Made by a program: the position numbers and the translations under genes. From Actinocatenispora thailandica (GTDB taxonomy: Bacteria; Actinomycetota; Actinomycetes; Mycobacteriales; Micromonosporaceae), in NCBI RefSeq assembly GCF_016865425.1, contig NZ_AP023355.1, forward strand, positions 2,416,198 through 2,480,197: a stretch of 64,000 nt of DNA, given 5' to 3'. Every line of letters begins with the position of its first letter. Position 1 is the first letter of the stretch. Below the pieces are notes generated by a model, which was not told the DNA's origin, made no database searches, and saw nothing but the letters and a program-made list of their open reading frames with translations. Below, in pieces: positions 39,248-49,842 of this stretch.

Positions 39248-39267
39248 TCGCCCAGGTTTCTTTGTGA

Positions 39268-40311
<1,044 letters not shown>

Positions 40312-40456
40312 GTCGTACCGAATCCGCACGGGGCCGCGCACGCCAGGTGCCGGCCCCGGGTGGCTGCATCGACCCGAGCCTGGCGGGTCGGCCCGGTGAT
40401 CCCGGGCGTTTCCGGTGCCACCGGCCGGCCGGCCGGGGCGGGGCGGTCCGGGCGGG

Positions 40457-42297
40457 TCAGTCCGGTGGCGGCCGGTCGGGGGAGTCGCGGCCGACGAAGC
40501 CGACCGGCCCGGACCGCGCCCCGGGGCGCCGCCCGCCACGCACGTGCCGGCCGACGCGCTTGACCTTGGCCGGTCGCCGAGTGCGACCGGCCCGCTGCGC
40601 GGGCCGCAGCCGGGAGACCAACCGCAGCTTCGGCCGCCGCCGTAGCCGCTCGGGCAGGTGGACGCGACGCCGCCACCGCCAGCGTCGCGGTGTCGGACGG
40701 CCGCGCTGCCACTCGCGGCCCCGTGCGGTCAGCCACCGGCGGACCCGGCGGCGCCGCAGCAGCACCACCATGATCAACGCCAGCACGGTGAACAGCAGCC
40801 AGACCGTGCCAAGCACGCTGATCAGGACGCCGGTGCCGACCGCGCCGCTGACCAGCAGTACGCCGCCGAGCACCGAGAACGCGGCACACAGCAGCGGCAG
40901 CAGCGGGCTGCCCCGCTGGATCAGCCGGATCCCACCGACCACCGACAGGATCGCTGCGACGAACGTGCTCCCGGCCAGCGCCGGATGGCTCCCGGTGGCG
41001 AACAGCGCGCCGGTCGTCGCGAGCATCGGTACGGCGAGGATGCCGCACAGCACCCCGGCGGCGGTGGCCGCGCCGGGCGGCTTCCCGGCCGGCTGCGGCG
41101 GCGCCGCACGGACCAACTGCCGCACGTTCGCCGGTTGCAGGCGGGCCACGGTGAGTTGGCCGCGTCGGGGCGCGCCGGCGGGCGGCAACAGATCGTCTTC
41201 GTCGGCCTGCGGGGCATCGGTCCGGGGACCATCGGTGCCGGTGCCGGTGCCGGTGCCGGCCGGTCCGGCCCGGTCTGCCATGGGTGCGCCGAACCGGGGC
41301 GACCCGGGTGGTGGCGTCGCATCCGGGTCGGGGCCGGAGCTGGCGGTCCACGAGGTGCCGCCGGGCCAGGGCGGGTCGCCGCCGGCATCGGTCCAGGGCG
41401 GCATCCCACCGGCGGGCCCGGCGGGCTCGTCGCGGTCGGCCTGGGGCGATCCCGCCGCCTCCGGGGCCGGCTCGCCCCGCCGCGGCCCGTGGTGGGCGTG
41501 AGGTCGATCCGCGTCGGCCGTCCAGGTCGGCCGGATCCAGGGCGGCGGGTCGAGCGGATCGTCGGCGCCCGACTCGCCGGGACGGGGGCTTCGCTCGGTC
41601 CCGGCCTTGCGAGAGCCGGTCGCCGTGCCGGCCCCGGGCGAGTCGGTCGCCGTGCCGGCGCCGGGCGAGTCGGTCGCCGTGCCGGCCCCGGGCGAGTCGG
41701 TCGCCGCGCCGGCCGCGGCACCGCGGCCCGCCGGATCGCCGATCGTTCCCGGCCCGGTGGCCCCGTCCGTCGGCCTGCCCGGCCCCGCCATCGGTGGCCC
41801 GGCCCGCTTCGCCGTCGGGGAGCCGGTGCGCTCCGGCGCCGGGTGCCCGGTCGGCTGCCCCGTCGCCGGACCGGTCGAACCCGCCGCTGGTTGGCTCGGG
41901 TCTGCCGTCGCCGGCCCGGGCGGCACCGCCGGTCGGGGAACGGCCGGGCCCGCCTCGGGTGGCTGGGTCCAGGGCGGGTCGGGGGCGGTACGAATCCGGC
42001 CTGCGGCGGCCCGGCGAACGGATCGATGGGCCGCTGCCGCACGGCCCGGGTCCAGTAGTTCTCGTCGCCGGCGTGCTCGGCGAAGCCCGCACCGGGCCCG
42101 GCCGCGGCGGCGTCCCCGCCCGGGCGGGGTGCGGGCGGCGGTGGTGCTCCGACGGCGGGCCCGGGGCCGGCCCAGGGGATGGTCGGCCAGTCGTCGGGCG
42201 TGGCGGGGTGCGGTTCCGCATCCGGCGCCGGGGTGGGGCGACGGCCCGACCGACCGGAACGGTCGGACGACCGGTCGTCCCGATCACCCAACGTCAC
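40457..42297 (-). CDS. Proline-rich four-TM membrane protein (one-base frame correction needed)
   Basis: From ATG 42297, the frame encodes a Pro/Ala/Gly-rich N terminus (MTLGDRDDRSSDRSG... FVPPP). It becomes unlikely after about 41985, while a second frame continues to 40457. Adding one C/G in the run at 41981-41985 joins them as PPPDPPWTQPPEAG and gives 613 residues. Parts: about 390 residues of Pro-rich, cytoplasmic-looking sequence with a TATDSPGAG repeat; four membrane segments (GVLCGILAVPMLATTGALF; FVAAILSVVGGIRL; LLPLLCAAFSVLGGVLLV; VLISVLGTVWLLFTVLALIMVVLL); and a very Arg-rich tail. I do not recognise a family. It lies where serA commonly sits between ilvC and leuB in other actinobacteria. 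Confidence 0.65.
41613..41714. repeat. 27-bp tandem repeat, 3.8 copies
   Basis: Units start at 41613, 41640, 41667 and 41694 (gagtcggtcgccgtgccgg type) and encode the 9-residue TATDSPGAG repeats of the Pro-rich membrane protein. Copies are almost identical, so the array may vary in length. Confidence 0.85.
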
Positions 42298-43267
42298 AGG
42301 TGCATCCCTTCATCCGAACCTGCAACTGGATCGTATCGGCGGAAACAGCCCGTTCGCCGCGCGGCGGTACCCGACCGGGCGGCTGTCGGCCTCGCCGCGC
42401 CCTGCCGGAATACGGTTTTTGCCGGAATGCGGACTGCCCGGACCATTACGCATCGGCTGTACCGTGCCATGGCGATGGCCGGGAGGGAAGGGCGCCGGGC
42501 GTTTTCTCGGTGCTTGTTTCGCACCTTTCGTGGGCCGGTTCCGGACCGGGTCGCCCGCGAACGCTATTTCCGCAGGTCGATCCCTTGATCACGAATCAGT
42601 CGCGATGTGCCTGGCGGGTGCCGCGTATCACTGAGGCAACGCAGTGCCGTCTCGCGCTTGCGCTGTGTCGTTAATCCGGATACCGTTCATGTCGGCTACA
42701 CGATACAGAGGTCCGTCTGGTGGTTCTTGGGTCATTGCCACGGGTCCGAACGGTCCGTGCACGGATGCGAGGGCTGCCGGTGGATGCTGCAGCGTGCGGG
42801 CCTGCACCCCCCACAGCGCGACGCTCACCCCCGCGTTCGCGCTCCCTGCCGGCCCCCGTGACCTGGCCGCGGTCGCGGGGGCCGTGCGCTGCCCGCGCTC
42901 GCGGACCGCGCCCTTTCCTGGCGCTCCGCCGGGGGACGATCTCGGCAGCTTTGGTGCAACCCAATCTTGCCTAAGGCGTCCCATACTCGATCGACACTGC
43001 CGTGCCTGTCAATAACCCGACACAAGTACTGACCATCTTTATGATTCTTTGGCTTTCCCGCTGCGCGCTTCAGCCGGTGCCAGCCATCTGTCCGCATCGC
43101 GGTATTCGGCGGACATGCAGCCGTTCTGTCCGATGCGCCGCCCTGCGTTGCTTCTCAAAATACGAGAATCGCGTATCGCGTCCTGGGACGTCGGCTGGCC
43201 GCGCGGGAGACTGGCAGGCGGGCGGACCGGCGCGGCCGCCGACGACAGCGACTGCGGGAGGTACGGC
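42298..43267. other. 970-nt region without a convincing gene upstream of leuB
   Basis: Both strands have only frames of poor character here (for example minus 42628-42984 and plus 42644-43015), without ribosome sites or recognisable domains. GC drops relative to neighbours in 42980-43150. A minus-strand TTGACA lies at 43011-43016 without a good -10. The leuB frame stays open upstream and includes Leu-Leu-Leu codons near 43144-43158, but with no stop it is not a leader peptide. It may be a decayed gene, or leader plus promoter DNA. Confidence 0.5.
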
Positions 43268-44302
43268 GTGACGGTACGGCTGGGGGTCATCGGCGGCGAC
43301 GGCATCGGGCCGGAGGTGGTCGCCGAGGCGCGCAAGGTCCTCGACGTGGTGCTGCCGGACGTCCAAGCCACGGAGTACGACCTGGGCGCGGCCCGGTACC
43401 ACCGCACCGGCGACGTGCTGCCGGACGAGGTGCTGGCGCAGTTGGCCGGCGAGGACGTGCTGCTGCTCGGCGCGGTCGGCGACCCGAGCGTGCCGTCCGG
43501 CGTGCTGGAGCGCGGCCTGCTGCTGAAGTTGCGGTTCGCCTTCGACCACTACGTCAACCTGCGGCCGTCCCGGCTGTGGCCCGGGACCAGCAGCCCGCTG
43601 GCCGGGGTCGCGCCCGGCGACATCGACCTGGTCGTGGTCCGGGAAGGCACCGAGGGCCTGTACTGCGGTGCCGGCGGCTCGGTGCGCAAGGGCACCGCGG
43701 CCGAGGTCGCCACCGAGGAGAGTCTCAACACGCGGTACGGCGCGGAGCGTGCGGTGCGGGACGCCTTCGACCGGGCGATGCGCCGGCCGCGGCGCAAGGT
43801 GACCCTGGTGCACAAGAACAACGTGCTGGTCAACGCCGGTGACCTGTGGGCGCGCACGTTCGCCGAGGTCGCCGCCGAGTACCCGGACGTGCAGACCGAG
43901 TACCAGCACGTCGACGCCGCGGCGATGTTCCTCGTCACCGACCCGCAGCGGTACGACGTGATCGTCACCGACAACCTGTTCGGCGACATCCTCACCGACC
44001 TGGCCGCCGCGGTGACCGGCGGCATCGGCCTGGCCGCGAGCGGCAACATCAACCCGACCCGGGCGTACCCGTCGATGTTCGAGCCGGTGCACGGCTCCGC
44101 GCCGGACATCGCCGGACAGGGCGTGGCCGACCCGGCCGCGGCGATTTTGTCCACCGCACTGCTGCTGGACCACCTGGACCGGCCGGCGGACGCCCGCCGG
44201 GTCGAGGAGGCCGTCGGCGCCGAGGTGGCGAAGCGGGTGCCGGGGGAGAAGCTGCGTACCGCCGAGGTCGGCGACGCGATCGCCGCCGCCCTCGCGGGCT
44301 GA
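43268..44302 (+). CDS. leuB: 3-isopropylmalate dehydrogenase
   Basis: A 344-residue NAD-dependent beta-decarboxylating dehydrogenase (LeuB; also acts on 3-methylmalate in the citramalate route to isoleucine). Signature residues: [65 protein letters not shown] and the Mg/substrate motif [38 protein letters not shown] 43268 has GGGAGG 8 nt upstream. Length fits the actinobacterial LeuB type. An IS5-type element follows 112 nt downstream. Confidence 0.95.
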   Translation: MTVRLGVIGGDGIGPEVVAEARKVLDVVLPDVQATEYDLGAARYHRTGDVLPDEVLAQLAGEDVLLLGAVGDPSVPSGVLERGLLLKLRFAFDHYVNLRPSRLWPGTSSPLAGVAPGDIDLVVVREGTEGLYCGAGGSVRKGTAAEVATEESLNTRYGAERAVRDAFDRAMRRPRRKVTLVHKNNVLVNAGDLWARTFAEVAAEYPDVQTEYQHVDAAAMFLVTDPQRYDVIVTDNLFGDILTDLAAAVTGGIGLAASGNINPTRAYPSMFEPVHGSAPDIAGQGVADPAAAILSTALLLDHLDRPADARRVEEAVGAEVAKRVPGEKLRTAEVGDAIAAALAG

Positions 44303-44414
44303 CCGGCGGCCGGGGCGGCGTCGGCCGGCCCGGTGCGGCCGGCCCGGCTGCCGGCCTGTCCGCGGCGTGCGGCGCCGGGTGGCGGCGTGGTCACCCCGCG
44401 ACGCGCTTCCTTAA

Positions 44415-45276
44415 GACCGTGTCTCATTTGGTGATCTTGGTGAGTCTTCGGTAGCAGATCATCATGCAGGCGATCACCGCGAAGGCGTGGAAGTGTTCGG
44501 GTAGGCGATCGTAGCGGCGGGTCAGGCGCCGGTAGTTGACCAACCAGGACATGGTGCGTTCGACCACCCAGCGGTGTCGGCCCAGCCGTTGTGAGGACTC
44601 CACACCCTTGCGGGCGATGCGCACCTTGATCCCGCGAGCAGCGATCTCCCGCCGTAGTCGCCGCTGGTCGTAGGCCTTGTCGGCGTGCAGCTTGCCCGGC
44701 CACCTGCGCGGACGCCCGATGCGGCCCCGCACCGAAGGTAGAGCATCCAGCAGCGGCAGCAGCAACGCCGCGTCCGGGGTGTTGGCCGCGCTGATGTCGG
44801 CGGCGAGCGGCAGCCCGCCACGATCGGTGATCACATGGATCTTGGAGCCGGGCTTGCCGCGATCCACCGGCGACGGGCCGGTCAGATCCCCCCTTTGACC
44901 GCCCGCACCTGCACCGAATCGATCATCGCCCGGTCGAAGTCCAAGCCGCCGTGGCGTCGTAGCTGGTCCAACATCGCCCGGTGCAGCCGGACCCACAGCC
45001 CTGCATCGGTCCATTCGCTGAACCGGCGATGCGCGGTGGCTCTGGTCGTGCCGAACAGATGTGCCGGCAGGCTCCACCACGAACATCCCGCCTGCGCCGC
45101 GAACAGCATCGCCGCCAACAGGGCTCGATCGCTGGTACGGCGCCGGCCTCCGCCCTGCCGCCGGGACGGGGCGGCCGGGATCAACGGCTCGGCCAACTCC
45201 CACAACGAATCCGGGCACCACCGCTGCACATCCGACACATGATCATGAACGAACCAACCCCAAATGAGACACGGTC
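44415..45276 (-). mobile_element. IS5-family (IS427-like) insertion sequence, 862 bp
   Basis: The terminal inverted repeats read gaccgtgtctcatttgg at the left end (44415-44431) and its exact complement at the right end (45260-45276). The flanking bases taa (44412-44414) and taa (45277-45279) form a 3-bp target duplication. The element carries one minus-strand transposase in two frames. Perfect ends and intact target duplication point to a fairly recent insertion between leuB and the Pro-rich membrane protein gene. Confidence 0.9.
44424..45238 (-). CDS. IS5-family transposase, two frames (programmed frameshift or one-base deletion)
   Basis: Frame 1 (GTG 45238 to 44882) holds the DUF4096-type N terminus (CPDSLWELAEPLIPAAP, GGGRRRTSDRALLAAMLF) and the first catalytic Asp region (DFDRAMIDSVQVRAVKGG). 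Frame 2 continues LTGPSPVDRGKPGSKIH to YRRLTKITK, with the DDE-type blocks DKAYDQRRLR and RWVVERTMSWLVNYRRL. The junction is a run of six G preceded by AAA. A -1 slip there gives the continuous 271-residue transposase, as in many IS427-group elements; one missing G would have the same effect. The stop codon lies inside the left inverted repeat. Confidence 0.88.
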
Positions 45277-45396
45277 TAAGGGAATCTGAGTCCTCCGCCG
45301 CTCCGGTGGCCAGCGACCCGCGTCGATCTCTCGGTGCTGCATCGGTTGCGGCCGGCCGGGTTCCGGCCGGTTGTTCCTTCGCTCTATGTTGTGGCC

Positions 45397-46698
45397 ATGT
45401 CGGACAATCAGCGCCCCGGGTCCGAGCCGGAGCCGCCGGGTGGGAACGTGCCTGGTGGCTACCGGCCTGGGGGCGATCCCCACCTGACCAACGGGATGCA
45501 CCCCGAGGGTGCTCCCGGCCAGCCTGGCCCGCCGCCCCCCGGTGGGTTCGGCATGCCGCCACAGCCGCCGTACGGGCCGGGTGTGCCGCCCGCCGGTGGC
45601 CCCGGCCTCCCGCCACCCCAGTCCGGCCCGCCGTACGGTGCTGCGCCAGGCCCCGGCCTCCCGCCGTACGGGGCGGAGCCGCCCGCCGGTTCGCCGATGC
45701 CGCCGCCGTACCCGGGGGCGCCGGATCCGGGCCTGCCGCCGTACTCGCCGGGCTACGACCCCGGTGCCGCCGAGCCCGGCACGTTCTACGAGCAGCCGGG
45801 CGGCCCCGCCTCCGGCGTGCCGTACGACCAGCCGGGGATGCCCGCCTCCGGCCAGCCGTACGGCCCGGGCATGCCGCCGCCCGACCCGGGCTCGCCGTAC
45901 GGTCCGCCCACCTCCGCGTGGGGCCAGCCGGCGCCGATCCCGACCACCTCGTCGAAGCTCAGTGGCGGCGCGATCGCCGGCATCGTCGGCGGCGCCTGCG
46001 CGCTGCTGCTGGTGGTGGTGCTCGGCCTGGTGTTCCTGGTGCACACCGGCAACGAGGCGAACCGCAAGGCGGCCGAGGCGCGGGCCAGCGCCTCCTCGGC
46101 GGCCGAGGACAGCGCGGAGCCGAGCGACAGCGAGTCGCCCTCGCCGAGCGAGAGCGTCTCGCCGACCGACGAGTACCGGGATCCCGCCGACCTGGACGAC
46201 GAGGACACCGACCCGGTCCCGTTCGAACTCGACTCGATCTTCCCGGAGACCGCGGCCGGGATCACCCTGGACTCGGAGGGATTCTTCAGCGCGTGTTCGG
46301 ACGCCGGGGACTCGAACACCGAGGCGCTGCTGCGCAAGCACGACTGCGGGAACATGGCCACCGCCGACTATCCGGACCCCAGCAAGAAGCTGCTGGCGAG
46401 CGCGATGGTGATCCCGCTGCCCACCGCCGACGACGCGGACGCGGTGGAGAAGGGGCTGGACGGGCAGAGCTCGGCGTTCAACGGGTTGAAGTACTTCTGC
46501 CCGAAGTCGGGTGCCTCCAGCCACCTGTGCGACGACGGTGCCACACCGCGGTGGCGCGCGTACTACGGCGCGTACCACCGCTACATGATCATCGTGACCG
46601 TGCTGCGCTACGACGGGGCGCTGCCCAGCAACAAGAAGGCGGATTCGACCGGTAACGGTGTCTTCAACGCCATCGAGGACACCCTGCTCGGAGAGTGA
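45397..46698 (+). CDS. Proline-rich single-TM membrane protein of unknown function
   Basis: A 433-residue protein. Residues 1-185 are Pro/Gly-rich (repeats of PPYG, GLPPYG, PASGxPYDQPGMP). One membrane segment lies at about 190-215 (GGAIAGIVGGACALLLVVVLGLVFLV), then a Ser/Asp/Glu-rich linker and an extracytoplasmic domain of about 180 residues with four cysteines (FFSACSDAG, KHDCGNM, KYFCPKS, SHLCDDG). The layout is like DUF4190/Pro-rich sensor or secretion-associated proteins of actinomycetes, but the outer domain is unrecognised. ATG 45397; the IS element ends 120 nt upstream and may have separated it from its original promoter. Confidence 0.8.
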   Translation: MSDNQRPGSEPEPPGGNVPGGYRPGGDPHLTNGMHPEGAPGQPGPPPPGGFGMPPQPPYGPGVPPAGGPGLPPPQSGPPYGAAPGPGLPPYGAEPPAGSPMPPPYPGAPDPGLPPYSPGYDPGAAEPGTFYEQPGGPASGVPYDQPGMPASGQPYGPGMPPPDPGSPYGPPTSAWGQPAPIPTTSSKLSGGAIAGIVGGACALLLVVVLGLVFLVHTGNEANRKAAEARASASSAAEDSAEPSDSESPSPSESVSPTDEYRDPADLDDEDTDPVPFELDSIFPETAAGITLDSEGFFSACSDAGDSNTEALLRKHDCGNMATADYPDPSKKLLASAMVIPLPTADDADAVEKGLDGQSSAFNGLKYFCPKSGASSHLCDDGATPRWRAYYGAYHRYMIIVTVLRYDGALPSNKKADSTGNGVFNAIEDTLLGE

Positions 46699-46705
46699 CG
46701 AGCCA

Positions 46706-46735
46706 GGGCGCCGGCCGGGCCAGCGACCGGCGCCC
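46706..46735 (+). terminator. Terminator after the Pro-rich membrane protein gene
   Basis: Perfect 9-bp arms gggcgccgg (46706-46714) and ccggcgccc (46727-46735), 12-nt loop, 8 nt after the stop codon. Confidence 0.65.
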
Positions 46736-47149
46736 GGTGGGGCGGTCGACCCGGCGACCCGCCGACTCGCCGACCTGGCGACCGCCGACCTGGGGACCCG
46801 CCGGAGGAGCCGGCTCGCCGGGTCGAAGCTCACCCCGCAGCCCCTGAGGGAACGTTCAGTGCGGCGGTTATGCTGACCCTGGTGTCCGTGCGCGGCCTAT
46901 CGGCCTGGTGCGGGCCGGGTCGCCCTGCCGCGCCGCACCCTGTGCGCGTGCCGCGCCCACAACGACGATCCGACCGCGGTCGCCGGGACTCCTGTCCCGG
47001 TCGATTCGCCCGGGCCCGGTGCCGGCCCGGCTGCTCGGCCCGAGCCGAGCGCGCCGGCCGGGGCCGCCCGGGGCGGCTGAACGGACGATAAGTTCGGCCT
47101 GTTCGACTCCTACCGTGGTCCAACGACGTGCCTGGGAGGTACGCAAACG
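46736..47149. other. Non-coding region upstream of ilvE
   Basis: The left part is a degenerate run of cgacc/ccgac/ctgg units (46745-46820), probably simple-sequence DNA. From about 46850 it carries the ilvE promoter region; a frame starting MLTLVSVRGLSAW at 46870 is rich in Leu/Val at its beginning but runs 73 codons without hairpin/T-tract signals, so it is not called a leader peptide. No gene recognised. Confidence 0.5.
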
Positions 47150-48289
47150 ATGAGTGCTGGCAGCAACACAGCATCGGGCAGTGCGGCTGGCTTGGCCACG
47201 CTGGACTTCGAGATCCGGCCGAACCCGGCACCGGTGGCCGCGACGCAGCGCGCGGCGCTGCTGGCCGACCCCGGCTTCGGCAAGATCTTCACCGACCACA
47301 TGGCGACGATCCGTTACAGCGACGGCAAGGGGTGGCACGACGCGCGGATCGAGCCGTTCGGGCCGATCTCGCTGTCGCCGGCCACCGCGGGGTTGCACTA
47401 CGCGCAGGAGATCTTCGAGGGGCTCAAGGCCTACCATGCGCCGGACGGCGGCGTGACGATGTTCCGGCCCGAGGCGAACGCCCGCCGGATGCAGGCCACC
47501 TGCGACCGGATGGCGATGCCGCGGCTGCCCGAGGAGGCGTTCCTGACCGCGGTGCGGCTGCTGGTCGAGCGCGACCGGGAGTGGATCCCGACGCAGGACG
47601 GCGGCAGCCTCTACATCCGCCCGTTCATGTTCGCCACCGAGGTGTTCCTCGGCGTCAAGCCGTCCTCGGAGTACCTGTTCTGCGTGATCGCCTCGCCGGC
47701 CGGGTCGTACTTCGCCGGCGGCGTGCACCCGGTCGACGTGTGGGTCTCCGCCGAGTACACCCGGGCGGCGCCCGGCGGTACCGGCGCGGCGAAGTGCGCC
47801 GGCAACTACGCGGCGAGCCTGGCGGCGCAGGCCGAGGCGATCGAGGCCGGCTGCGACCAGGTGGTGTTCCTGGACGCGGTGGAGCGCAAGTACGTCGACG
47901 AGCTGGGCGGCATGAACGTCTTCTCGGTGTACGGCGAGGGCGACGACGTGACGCTGGTGACCCCGCCGCTGGCCGGCACGATCCTGCCCGGCATCACCCG
48001 GGACTCGGTGCTCACGATCGCCACCGACCGCGGCTGGCGGGTCGAGGAACGGCAGTACGCGCTGAGCGAGTGGCAGGCCGACGCAGAGTCCGGCCGGCTG
48101 CGCGAGTCGTTCGCCTGCGGTACGGCCGCGGTGGTGACGCCGATCGGCCGGGTCCGTGGCGCCGACCTCGACTTCACCATCGGTGGCGGGGTGGAGGGCC
48201 CGGCGACCCGGCAGCTGCGCGAGACGCTGCTCGGCATCCAGCACGGCGAGCTGCCCGATCCGCACGGCTGGGTGCGCCGGCTGCGGTAG
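47150..48289 (+). CDS. ilvE: Branched-chain amino-acid aminotransferase
   Basis: A 379-residue class IV PLP aminotransferase that makes Leu, Ile and Val from their 2-oxo acids with glutamate. The PLP lysine is Lys215 in GGTGAAKCAGNYAASL; the family motifs LHYAQEIFEGLKAYHAPDGGVTMFRP and PLAGTILPGITRDSVL are intact, and ACGTAAVVTPIG is the phosphate-binding loop. ATG 47150 has GGGAGG 9 nt upstream. Length and motifs match the actinobacterial BCAT (IlvE) type. It completes the branched-chain set in the window. Confidence 0.96.
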   Translation: MSAGSNTASGSAAGLATLDFEIRPNPAPVAATQRAALLADPGFGKIFTDHMATIRYSDGKGWHDARIEPFGPISLSPATAGLHYAQEIFEGLKAYHAPDGGVTMFRPEANARRMQATCDRMAMPRLPEEAFLTAVRLLVERDREWIPTQDGGSLYIRPFMFATEVFLGVKPSSEYLFCVIASPAGSYFAGGVHPVDVWVSAEYTRAAPGGTGAAKCAGNYAASLAAQAEAIEAGCDQVVFLDAVERKYVDELGGMNVFSVYGEGDDVTLVTPPLAGTILPGITRDSVLTIATDRGWRVEERQYALSEWQADAESGRLRESFACGTAAVVTPIGRVRGADLDFTIGGGVEGPATRQLRETLLGIQHGELPDPHGWVRRLR

Positions 48290-48329
48290 CGGCGAGCCCG
48301 CACGCGGCGTGCCGCGGCGGCCCGGCGAA

Positions 48330-48359
48330 CGGCCCCGGTACCGGGTGGTACCGGGGCCG
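48330..48359. terminator. Terminator between ilvE and ahpD
   Basis: Perfect 13-bp stem (48330-48342 with 48347-48359) and a gggt loop, between convergent genes ending at 48289 and 48422. Confidence 0.8.
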
Positions 48360-48421
48360 CATCGTTCCGGAGAGTGCGGCCAGATGCCGCATGCCCCCGG
48401 GGTCGCGTGGTGCCGGTCGGG

Positions 48422-48961
48422 TCAGCCCAGCGCCTGCTCGGCCGACAGGGTCGTCGCGGCGGCGGTGACCACCGCGGCGATCCGCAGCGCGTCGTGCACG
48501 GTGCCGCGGGGCACGCCCGCCTCGCGCAACGTCTTCTCGTGCGACTCCAGGCAGGTTCCGCAGCCGTTGACGGCGCTGACCGCGAGGCACCACAGTTCGA
48601 AGTCGACCTTGTCGACGCCGGGCCGGCCGATCACCGTCATCCGCAGCCCGGCCGGCAGCGACTGGTACTCCGGGTCGCCGATCAGGTGCTTGGCCCGGTA
48701 GTACACGTTGTTCATGGCCATGATCGACGCCGCGGCCTTGGCCGCTCGTACCACCTCGGGTTTGAGCCGGTCGGTCGCCTCGGCGGCGAGCTCGGCGGTG
48801 ACCGTCGCGTTGCCGGCGGCGATCGCGCAGGCCAGCGCGGTACCCCAGAGCTGCTGCTCGGGCAGCTGACCGTTGCCGAGCACCGAGCCGAGGTTCAGCT
48901 TGGTGTCCTTGGCGTACTCCGGCAGCGCGGCCTTGAGGGTGTCGAGGCCCAACTCAGGCAC
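48422..48961 (-). CDS. ahpD: Alkyl hydroperoxide reductase AhpD
   Basis: A 179-residue AhpD, the CxxC disulfide reductase that re-reduces AhpC through a lipoyl partner in actinobacteria. The active site [11 protein letters not shown] (about residue 132) has both cysteines and the downstream His. GTG 48961 overlaps the ahpC stop by 8 nt, so translation is coupled. Length and the [19 protein letters not shown] start match the family. Confidence 0.95.
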   Translation of the reverse strand: MPELGLDTLKAALPEYAKDTKLNLGSVLGNGQLPEQQLWGTALACAIAAGNATVTAELAAEATDRLKPEVVRAAKAAASIMAMNNVYYRAKHLIGDPEYQSLPAGLRMTVIGRPGVDKVDFELWCLAVSAVNGCGTCLESHEKTLREAGVPRGTVHDALRIAAVVTAAATTLSAEQALG

Positions 48962-49508
48962 CCGCCATCAGCTTCGCGGCGTCGAGGGTGTCCTCGCCCT
49001 TCTTCCAGTTGCACGGGCACAGCTCGTCGGTCTGCAGCGCGTCGAGTACCCGCAGCACCTCGGCCACGTTGCGGCCGACCGAGCCGGCGGTGACCATCGA
49101 GAACTGGATCTCGTTGTTCGGGTCCACGATGAAGGTGGCCCGCTGGGCGAAGCCGTCCTCGCCGAGCACGCCGAGCGCGGTGGTCAGCTCGCGCTTGGAG
49201 TCGGCCAGCATCGGGAACGGGAGGTCCCGCAGGTCGGGGTGGTCCTTGCGCCACGCGAAGTGGACGAACTCCGAGTCCAGGCTGACGCCGAGCACCTGCG
49301 CGTCCCGATCGGCGAACTCCTCGTCGAGCCGACCGAACTCGGCGATCTCGGTCGGGCAGACGAAGGTGAAGTCCTTCGGCCAGAAGAACACGACCCGCCA
49401 CTTGCCCTGGTAGGTCTTGTGGTCGATCTGGGCGAACGCGCCGTCCGGGTCCAGCGACACGCAGGCGGTCAGGTCGTAAGCGGGGAAGTGGTCACCGACG
49501 GTGAGCAC
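48954..49508 (-). CDS. ahpC: Alkyl hydroperoxide reductase AhpC (peroxiredoxin)
   Basis: A 184-residue 2-Cys peroxiredoxin that reduces peroxides and peroxynitrite. Peroxidatic Cys in [13 protein letters not shown] (about 55); C-terminal cysteines in [12 protein letters not shown], the three-cysteine pattern of mycobacterial AhpC. GTG 49508 is chosen: AAGGAGG lies 4 nt upstream and the product then begins [13 protein letters not shown], like mycobacterial AhpC; ATG 49529 is a poorer choice. Followed by ahpD. No oxyR-like gene is adjacent. Confidence 0.95.
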   Translation of the reverse strand: MLTVGDHFPAYDLTACVSLDPDGAFAQIDHKTYQGKWRVVFFWPKDFTFVCPTEIAEFGRLDEEFADRDAQVLGVSLDSEFVHFAWRKDHPDLRDLPFPMLADSKRELTTALGVLGEDGFAQRATFIVDPNNEIQFSMVTAGSVGRNVAEVLRVLDALQTDELCPCNWKKGEDTLDAAKLMAGA

Positions 49509-49669
49509 GCTGCCTCCTTGCAGGCTCATTTAATGGATTCGTTCCAGATTGTGTCCGAAGCCGTGTCGGGGCTGGCGGTAGCCGTCCGGCAACGTGAAGT
49601 CGATCACGAAGCTGCCCGCATGCTGGGATCTGGCGGCCACAAGACGGACCGAGTGGCATCGTGTCAGTC

Positions 49670-49708
49670 ATGACCCGGACTCTTCGTGGCCTGATTATTG
49701 GCACCTAG
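49670..49708 (+). CDS. cimA leader peptide (attenuation)
   Basis: A 12-residue frame MTRTLRGLIIGT with a Leu-Ile-Ile core, 135 nt upstream of the citramalate synthase gene and followed by a hairpin and T tract. By analogy with ilvB leaders, scarcity of charged tRNA-Ile would stall the ribosome on the ATT ATT codons and prevent termination. Both Ile codons are ATT, which is rare in this GC-rich genome; that would make stalling more sensitive. Confidence 0.7.
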   Translation: MTRTLRGLIIGT

Positions 49709-49745
49709 CGCGCTCCTGCCGACACACCCGTCGCGCCAGCGCGCA

Positions 49746-49777
49746 GACCTCCCGTGACCCGGGGGTCTTTTCGTTTT
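49746..49777 (+). terminator. cimA attenuator terminator
   Basis: A stem of seven pairs (gacctcc 49746-49752 with 49761-49767, one G-U) is followed by ttttcgtttt. A preceding pair of complementary segments (agcgcgct 49707-49714 and agcgcgc 49738-49744) could form the competing structure. Confidence 0.65.
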
Positions 49778-49842
49778 CCGGGCCGGTTTCGTTCGAGCCA
49801 GTTTCCGTTCCGCCATCCGACCTCCCCGCGAGAGGACACATC

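Noticed and set aside
42628-43015. Opposed frames on both strands (minus 42628-42984, plus 42644-43015)
   Set aside because: Neither has a ribosome site, recognisable family or typical codon bias.
43112-43267. In-frame upstream extension of leuB with Leu-Leu-Leu codons, considered as a leader peptide
   Set aside because: No stop codon before leuB and no terminator hairpin; the GTG at 43268 has a good ribosome site.
44882-45238. Reading the transposase first frame as a stand-alone gene
   Set aside because: Its end lies inside a conserved catalytic block that continues in the next frame, so it is one transposase in two frames.
46870-47091. Frame starting MLTLVSVRGL upstream of ilvE, considered as an attenuation leader
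   Set aside because: It runs 73 codons and lacks a following hairpin with T tract.
49533-49673. 46-codon frame (MDSFQIVSEAVSG...) between ahpC and cimA
   Set aside because: No ribosome site, ordinary third-position bias, and it overlaps the start of the better-supported cimA leader peptide; kept only as a remote possibility.
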